Shown in pieces: positions 58,993-64,000 of a stretch of 64,000 nucleotides of DNA; position 1 is the stretch's first letter; every line of letters begins with the position of its first letter. Below the pieces are notes generated by a model. The model had not been told where the DNA came from and did no database searches. It was given only the letters and a program-made list of their open reading frames with translations. A program made the position numbers and the translations under genes. Source of the stretch: Promethearchaeota archaeon (GTDB lineage Archaea > Asgardarchaeota > Lokiarchaeia > Sigyniarchaeales > SOKP01); assembly GCA_019057795.1 (NCBI GenBank), contig JAHLWS010000073.1, positions 102,455 through 166,454 of the forward strand. Direction: 5' to 3'.

Positions 58993-61131
58993 ATGAGTGG
59001 ACACATCCCAAATAATAAACTAAAAAACAAGGGAATGTTTAAAGAAACAATAAATATCGCCTTAGCAGGAAATCCAAACGTAGGAAAATCAGTTATTTTT
59101 AACCAACTTACTGGGTTAAGCCAAACCATAGGAAATTGGCCCGGTAAAACAGTTGAAAGAATGGAAGGCTATCTTGATTTTTTAGGATATCGTTTTAACA
59201 TCGTTGATTTACCAGGTATTTATTCTCTTTCTACCTACTCATTAGAGGAAATAGTAAGTAGAGAATATATTGTTTCTGATGATGTTGATGTTATTATTAA
59301 TGTTGTTGATGCCACGAATTTAGAACGAAATTTATTTTTTACGTTTCAGTTATTAGAATTAAAAGTTCCATTAATTATTGCAATTAACCAAATGGATATT
59401 TTAAGAAGAAGGAATATGGAAATTGATTTTAAAGCGTTGGAGACCGTTTTTAAATTGCCAGTACTCCCTGTAGTTGCTGTACATGGTACAGGTGTCCATC
59501 AACTCTTAGAAGAAGCGATTGAAATGGTCGTTTTTCAGCATCCCCATACTCATTACAACGGAAAAACCCGAGATGAGCACGACCATCACTCTCATAACTA
59601 TTATCGAACAGAACATATTCACGATAAAGTAAAAGTAAATAGTAAAGTGAAAAAAATTTTTGAATTTCCTGAGTTATCTAAAGTGCTCTCCTTTGGGAAA
59701 GAAGTTGAGTCTTGTCTTGGCAAATTAATTATGGAGATTAATAATAATCAACTATCTCCTGCCCTAATTAAATACCCACCAAGGTTTTTAGCAATAAAGT
59801 TATTGGAAAATGATGAAGAAATTAAAAGGAGTTTTAAAAATAATGATATTATAAAAATTGCCGATGAGTTTCGAAATCAATTAGAAGATATTCACGGAGA
59901 AGATGTTCATACGATCATATCGTCAGAAATTTACAATAGGATTCATGACATAACCGATAAAGTTTTAATAATAAAACCACATAAAGGAAAAAGGAAAGTC
60001 AGACTCGCTGATGTATTAGATCATCTTACTACACATTCAATCTTAGGTTATCTTATTTTAGTTGCTGTATTATTTGGTATTTATTTCTTTACTTTTTCTT
60101 TTGGAGATTTTTTTGGTGGATTAATAGATGAGCTATATACGATATGGAGTGAATTTATTTACAATTCTTTTGGGAAAGAAAATTTAATAGTTAAGATATT
60201 TTGGGATGGCGGGTTAGGAGGATTTCTAGGCGGTATAGGCGGCGTTTTAGTATATGTCATACCTTTCTTTTTAGTAATTGAAATTTTACAAGATTCTGGT
60301 TACTTGCCTCGAGCAGCATTTTTAATGGATAAAGCTATGCATACAATCGGGGTTCATGGAAAAACAATTATTCCAATGATTTTAGGTTTTGGTTGTAATG
60401 TCCCTGCATGTGCTGGATGTAGAATAATGGAAACAGAACGAGAAAAAAAATTATCTGTAGTATTATCTTCTCTTGTACCATGCGCAGCAGTAATGACTGT
60501 TGTGTTAGGATTGGTAGGGAGATATGTGGGGTTTTTCTGGGTAATTATTTTGTTTTTAATTAATTTTGGTGTTATTTTTTTAATAGGTCGAATTCTAAAT
60601 AAAGTAATGCCTGGTCAATGCACAGAACTCATAATGGAAATGCACGAATATAGGATGCCAAATTCTAAAGTTATTCTTAAACAAACGTGGATTAGAACAA
60701 AAGAGTTTGTATATAAGGCTTTGCCAGTTATAATTGTTCTTGGAATTCTTTTAGAAATTTTATTAATCTTTAATGCTTTAGAGCCAATAAATGTCATTTT
60801 GTCTCCTATAACCGTGTTCTGGCTAGGTCTTCCTCCAATAACTGGAGTATTTCTAATATACGGAATTTTAAGGAAGGAGTTAACTTTAGTACTGTTAGCT
60901 GTTTTAGCTAATTCAATTGGTGTTCCTTTAATAGAATTATTAACGCCCTTCCAAATGATTAATTTTAGTTTAGTTACAATGCTCTATATCCCATGTTTTG
61001 CGACCGTTATTATTATTGCTAAACAAACTAACTGGAAATACGCGATCCAAATTTCATTATTAGAGATAGGTGTGGCCTTATTGATTGGGGGTGCTTTAAA
61101 TTTTGGATTTATAATATTTTCAAGTTTCTAA
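58993..61131 (+). CDS. feoB: Ferrous iron transporter FeoB
   Basis: The 712-aa protein has a G domain (GNPNVGKSVIFNQLTG, switch NWPGKTVERMEG, DLPGIYSL, NQMD) followed by a helical linker and a membrane core with Gate motifs (FGCNVPACAGCR and VLSSLVPCAAVMT). A His-rich insertion (residues about 182-210, HPHTHYNGKTRDEHDHHSH) lies just after the G domain. Fe(II) import is driven or gated by GTP. FeoA is directly upstream; no FeoC is visible. Confidence 0.95.
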   Translation: MSGHIPNNKLKNKGMFKETINIALAGNPNVGKSVIFNQLTGLSQTIGNWPGKTVERMEGYLDFLGYRFNIVDLPGIYSLSTYSLEEIVSREYIVSDDVDVIINVVDATNLERNLFFTFQLLELKVPLIIAINQMDILRRRNMEIDFKALETVFKLPVLPVVAVHGTGVHQLLEEAIEMVVFQHPHTHYNGKTRDEHDHHSHNYYRTEHIHDKVKVNSKVKKIFEFPELSKVLSFGKEVESCLGKLIMEINNNQLSPALIKYPPRFLAIKLLENDEEIKRSFKNNDIIKIADEFRNQLEDIHGEDVHTIISSEIYNRIHDITDKVLIIKPHKGKRKVRLADVLDHLTTHSILGYLILVAVLFGIYFFTFSFGDFFGGLIDELYTIWSEFIYNSFGKENLIVKIFWDGGLGGFLGGIGGVLVYVIPFFLVIEILQDSGYLPRAAFLMDKAMHTIGVHGKTIIPMILGFGCNVPACAGCRIMETEREKKLSVVLSSLVPCAAVMTVVLGLVGRYVGFFWVIILFLINFGVIFLIGRILNKVMPGQCTELIMEMHEYRMPNSKVILKQTWIRTKEFVYKALPVIIVLGILLEILLIFNALEPINVILSPITVFWLGLPPITGVFLIYGILRKELTLVLLAVLANSIGVPLIELLTPFQMINFSLVTMLYIPCFATVIIIAKQTNWKYAIQISLLEIGVALLIGGALNFGFIIFSSF

Positions 61132-61236
61132 ATCTTATTTCTACCATAATTATCCCAATTTTTATTTATATTATATTTATATTATTTTGAAAATTCATAT
61201 TCTTAGTTTTGAATTTATTTTAAAGCTTAACTAAAA

Positions 61237-62250
61237 ATGGTAAAAATAAGAATTACGACCCCATGTCGAATCCACCTTTCCTTAATAGACGAAAATGGAT
61301 ACACTGGTAGAGTTGATGGTGGAATTGGTCTCATGTTAGACCGTCCTAATGTAGTTTTTGAAGCGACAAATCACGCAGAAGAATTTAAAATTGAAGCTCA
61401 CAAGTATTATCGAGAATCAATAGAAGTAATCAACGAACAAGCATCAAAAATTTTCAAGGCATATAGTATAAATAATAAAAACTTTCATTTTAATCTTAAA
61501 AGGTATTATCCAAGTCATGTAGGGTTGGGTTCTAAAACTCAATTATCTTTAGCAATCGCAATTGCTATTACTAAGCTGAAAAATAAGAGTGTCTCCATAC
61601 AAGAATTAACAAAATTGGTTCAAAGAGGCGGAACATCAGGAATAGGGTGGAGAGGTTTTGAAAAAGGTGGCTTTATAGTTGATGCAGGACACAATTTTGG
61701 TAAAGGAAAAGAGAAAGAATCGTTCTTACCTTCTTCAGCTTCATTAACAGCGGATCCAGCTCTTACGATTATGAGATATGCCATACCTGAACACTGGAGG
61801 TTTGTGTTAGTTATACCTAATGTTAAAAAAGGAGCTTATGGAGACGAAGAAATAAGCATTTTTCAAAGCCATGCTCCAATCCCAAAGGAAGAAGTTAATG
61901 AAGTTTCGCACCAAATTTTGATGAAAGTTATTCCCGGAATTATTAACGAAGATTTAGAATGTTTTGGTGAAGGTTTAAAAAGAATACAACGTATCGGGTT
62001 CAAGAAAATAGAGATATCTTTACAACATGATATTGTCAAAAATGTTCTATATCTTTTTGAAGAATATGGAGTTAAAGCGTTTGGAATGTCTTCTTTCGGA
62101 CCAAGTTTAGTCGGAATTGTTGAATCTGATGAAGAAGCGAATAAACTTTTAAAAAGTGTTCAAATACGCCTGAAAAACATTATTGGTCATATTTACATAT
62201 GCAAACCTAATAATTGTGGAGCAAAAATTGAATTTTTAGATGATAATTAA
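61237..62250 (+). CDS. Beta-ribofuranosylaminobenzene 5'-phosphate synthase
   Basis: The 337-aa GHMP-fold enzyme joins p-aminobenzoate to PRPP, the first dedicated step of tetrahydromethanopterin synthesis. Markers are MVKIRITTPCRIHLSLIDEN, HVGLGSKTQLSLAIAIAITK, RGGTSGIGWRGFEKGGFIVD, HAPIPKEEVNEVSHQIL and FGMSSFGPSLVGIVES. Its stop overlaps the start of the dihydroneopterin aldolase (TAATG), placing both in one operon for the C1-carrier cofactor. Confidence 0.93.
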   Translation: MVKIRITTPCRIHLSLIDENGYTGRVDGGIGLMLDRPNVVFEATNHAEEFKIEAHKYYRESIEVINEQASKIFKAYSINNKNFHFNLKRYYPSHVGLGSKTQLSLAIAIAITKLKNKSVSIQELTKLVQRGGTSGIGWRGFEKGGFIVDAGHNFGKGKEKESFLPSSASLTADPALTIMRYAIPEHWRFVLVIPNVKKGAYGDEEISIFQSHAPIPKEEVNEVSHQILMKVIPGIINEDLECFGEGLKRIQRIGFKKIEISLQHDIVKNVLYLFEEYGVKAFGMSSFGPSLVGIVESDEEANKLLKSVQIRLKNIIGHIYICKPNNCGAKIEFLDDN

Positions 62251-62645
62251 TGCCAAATGATAATGAAAAAGTCTATTTTTCTTCTAATGTAAGTTTAAGA
62301 GAAAGAGCTAGTTTCGAAATAGGTATAAAATTAGGAACTCTTTATCATATTTTATGTGGGATACCTATATCTACAAATACTAAGGTTGTTGATTCTATCG
62401 AAAATGGCATAGAAGCAGCAATCTCGTGTCAACCATATGTAAAATCTGTTAAAATTAATATTGACCGCGAAAAAATCAAAGGGGATAAATCAACTGAATT
62501 TGAGTACGATGAGATTACTGGAAAAGTCATAAACGCGACAGTCGTGCTTGAGTATAAATCAGTTGAAATCACAGCAAAAGTAGAGTGGGTTGAGGATCTC
62601 AGATATCCATTGATGTTTATTGAAAAAATAACAACTAAAAACTAG
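62250..62645 (+). CDS. mptD: Archaeal dihydroneopterin aldolase (MptD)
   Basis: The 131-aa protein cleaves dihydroneopterin to 6-hydroxymethyl-dihydropterin. Family residues lie in RERASFEIGIKLGTLYHILC, VVDSIENGIEAAISCQPYVK and AKVEWVEDLRYPLMFIEKIT. It shares one base with the beta-RFAP synthase gene. Two neighbouring methanopterin genes indicate that this organism makes H4MPT-type cofactor. Its 3' end overlaps the convergent DUF447 gene by 4 bp. Confidence 0.9.
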   Translation: MPNDNEKVYFSSNVSLRERASFEIGIKLGTLYHILCGIPISTNTKVVDSIENGIEAAISCQPYVKSVKINIDREKIKGDKSTEFEYDEITGKVINATVVLEYKSVEITAKVEWVEDLRYPLMFIEKITTKN

Positions 62646-63391
62646 TCCTTTAAATTTTTAATATAGTCCTTAACATGTTCTACTACTTTTAAAGCACTTA
62701 AATTTTTTCCAAATCTTCGTATTTCGGCAAAGTAATCTTCAATTTTTTGCTCTATTTTTTGGACTAAAGCTTTGTCTTCTTTTTCTTCAGCAACTTTTAA
62801 TTTAGTTGCTAATATAATAGCTTCCAGGGCTAAATTTTCTGCTCTATTAAAAATTTTAAATGATTCTTTAAATTTATCGCACGAAATGATAGATAGGGTA
62901 AATTCAATAACTCTTAATTCTCCCAAATCATCATTTTTAACGATCTGCTCTTCACCCCTAGCTACACAAGCGATCATTGCCCATGCTTGTTTTATATAAG
63001 GTAATGAAACGATTTCTGAATTTGAGTGATTTTTAAAAACCTCTTTGATTTTTTCTTTATTCTTTATTTTATAATAATCGTAAAATTCTTCTGGAAAGAT
63101 TTTAACATTCTTAGAACGTTTTAAATCTTTTAATGAAGCTAAGGCATAAAGATATATGTCATCAACAAAATTTAGCGTAATAAGCTTATTACTTCTCAAA
63201 TTATTGTATGTAGATGTGTTTGGATAAGGACGCAATGTTATCGAGCTATTATCTATTAATCTTATACCCATACAAGCAGTATTTGGTATGATATTGTTGT
63301 TATTTATTGAGAAGGTTGTAGCTAAAACTTCATACAAGTAATCTTCTTTTAAGCCTATAGATTTGGGATTTGTTTGAAATGTGGATGACAT
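62642..63391 (-). CDS. DUF447 family flavoprotein
   Basis: The 249-aa protein has the DUF447 split-barrel: YLYEVLATTFSINNNNIIPN, ITLRPYPNTSTYNNLRSNKL and the helical C-terminal FKIFNRAENLALEAIILATK. The C-terminus (about 200-249) is charged. FMN binding is expected by family. It is tail-to-tail with MptD and head-to-head with the DUF1464 gene. Its reaction is unknown. Confidence 0.85.
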   Translation of the reverse strand: MSSTFQTNPKSIGLKEDYLYEVLATTFSINNNNIIPNTACMGIRLIDNSSITLRPYPNTSTYNNLRSNKLITLNFVDDIYLYALASLKDLKRSKNVKIFPEEFYDYYKIKNKEKIKEVFKNHSNSEIVSLPYIKQAWAMIACVARGEEQIVKNDDLGELRVIEFTLSIISCDKFKESFKIFNRAENLALEAIILATKLKVAEEKEDKALVQKIEQKIEDYFAEIRRFGKNLSALKVVEHVKDYIKNLKD

Positions 63392-63574
63392 TACCTTAGA
63401 TATTTAATTTATTAATTTGTATAAATTAGAATACTTCCAAGATTTTTAATTCTTTATGTTTTAATGCTTTAATTATAACTTTTTAATTTTGAAGAAGAAC
63501 CATTAAAAATTAATAAAAATAAAAAGAATTATTGAACTTTCATAATTAGTAAATTAAAAGATTTATTGATTTTT

Positions 63575-64000
63575 GTGTATAAGGTAATCGGAATTGACCC
63601 TGGCTCTCTTTCTTGGGATTTCTTTGGTTTGGAAAACGATGAAATTATCCTAGATGCTTCTATTCCTACAAAGGAATTAATGAAAGAGCCACATAAAGCT
63701 ATTTCAATCATAAAATCAATTGGAAATGTTGATTTAATAGTAGCACCTAGCGGTTTTGGATTACCGTTGAAAAATATTAAAGATATAACTGAAAAAGATA
63801 TTTTTTTTACATTATTAAAATTTGATAAAAAAGAGAAGGATAAATTAATCGGTCTAGGAGAAGTCCTTCGTTTGATAAAAGCGGAAAATATACCCGGAGT
63901 TATTGTTCCAGGTGTTAAACATTTACAAACTGTACCCAGATATCGTAAAATCAATAAAATTGACCTTGGGACCGCAGATAAGTTGTGTACTGCTGTTACG
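63575..64000 (+). CDS. DUF1464 family protein (partial, runs off the end)
   Basis: The 142 codons present begin at GTG 63575 (or TTG 63566) with YKVIGIDPGSLSWDFFGLEN, the phosphate-1-like loop of an ASKHA-type fold. The region with VAPSGFGLPLKNI, ITEKDIFFTLLKFDKKEKDK and LIKAENIPGVIVPGVKHLQT matches the archaeal DUF1464 family (actin-like/butyrate-kinase-like ATPase fold). The C-terminus lies beyond 64000. It is divergent from DUF447. Confidence 0.85.
   Translation, partial: MYKVIGIDPGSLSWDFFGLENDEIILDASIPTKELMKEPHKAISIIKSIGNVDLIVAPSGFGLPLKNIKDITEKDIFFTLLKFDKKEKDKLIGLGEVLRLIKAENIPGVIVPGVKHLQTVPRYRKINKIDLGTADKLCTAVT

Noticed and set aside
63529..63954. Minus-strand frame near the window end
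   Set aside because: The plus strand encodes a clear DUF1464 protein with IGIDPG at its start; the minus frame is its shadow.

Overview
The window comes from an AT-rich archaeal chromosome. Archaeal ribosomal proteins (eL34, eL14, uL11, uL1, uL10, P1/L12, uS2), archaeal SecY, an ether-lipid gene run, two tetrahydromethanopterin genes and BHB-type introns fix the domain. A longin-like protein, many bacterial-looking metabolic genes and a surface protein with an IPGF C-terminal sorting signal suggest an Asgard archaeon, probably Lokiarchaeia-like. That assignment is inference from gene content; no rRNA gene is present.

Layout. 0-6.5 kb: information-processing block: eL34 (partial), cytidylate kinase, eL14 and an intron-containing tRNA-Ser on the plus strand; then DUF106 protein, SecY and the uL11-uL1-uL10-P1 operon on the minus strand. 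The main discovery is here: uL11 is readable only if two tiny introns (30 and 28 nt) are removed. Both fold as bulge-helix-bulge (BHB) motifs, and cutting each bulge after its second base restores a perfect uL11 frame. 6.9-18 kb: a longin-like protein, tandem FAH-family enzymes, ThiW, a P-loop protein, adenylate kinase, scattered aromatic amino acid genes (aroD, aroK, aroE, tyrA), a thiolase-like protein without its nucleophile, and zinc-ribbon proteins, two loci being decayed. 18-29 kb: dTMP kinase, a LeuC/LeuD dehydratase, a FixC/FixX-like flavoprotein-ferredoxin pair beside a decayed leuD tail, HD protein, uS2, CooC-like ATPase, a secreted LVIVD propeller, and the radical SAM/DUF4130 DNA-metabolism pair.

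29-40 kb: acetolactate-synthase-like TPP enzyme, tautomerase, glutamine synthetase, an orphan N6-adenine methyltransferase, M28 peptidase, IlvD and two convergent Gfo/Idh/MocA oxidoreductases. 40-46 kb: SCP2 protein and a sugar locus (GH3 glucosidase with two GPH-type transporters). 46-50 kb: a plus-strand lipid operon (prenol/dolichol-kinase-like, geranylgeranyl reductase, GGGP synthase, DGGGP synthase). 50-58 kb: a second orphan methyltransferase, two HAAS-type membrane proteins with a PadR regulator and palindromic operator, LarE, an AIR-synthase-related protein and a lone receiver domain. 58-64 kb: FeoA-FeoB, beta-RFAP synthase, dihydroneopterin aldolase, DUF447, and a partial DUF1464 gene running off the end.
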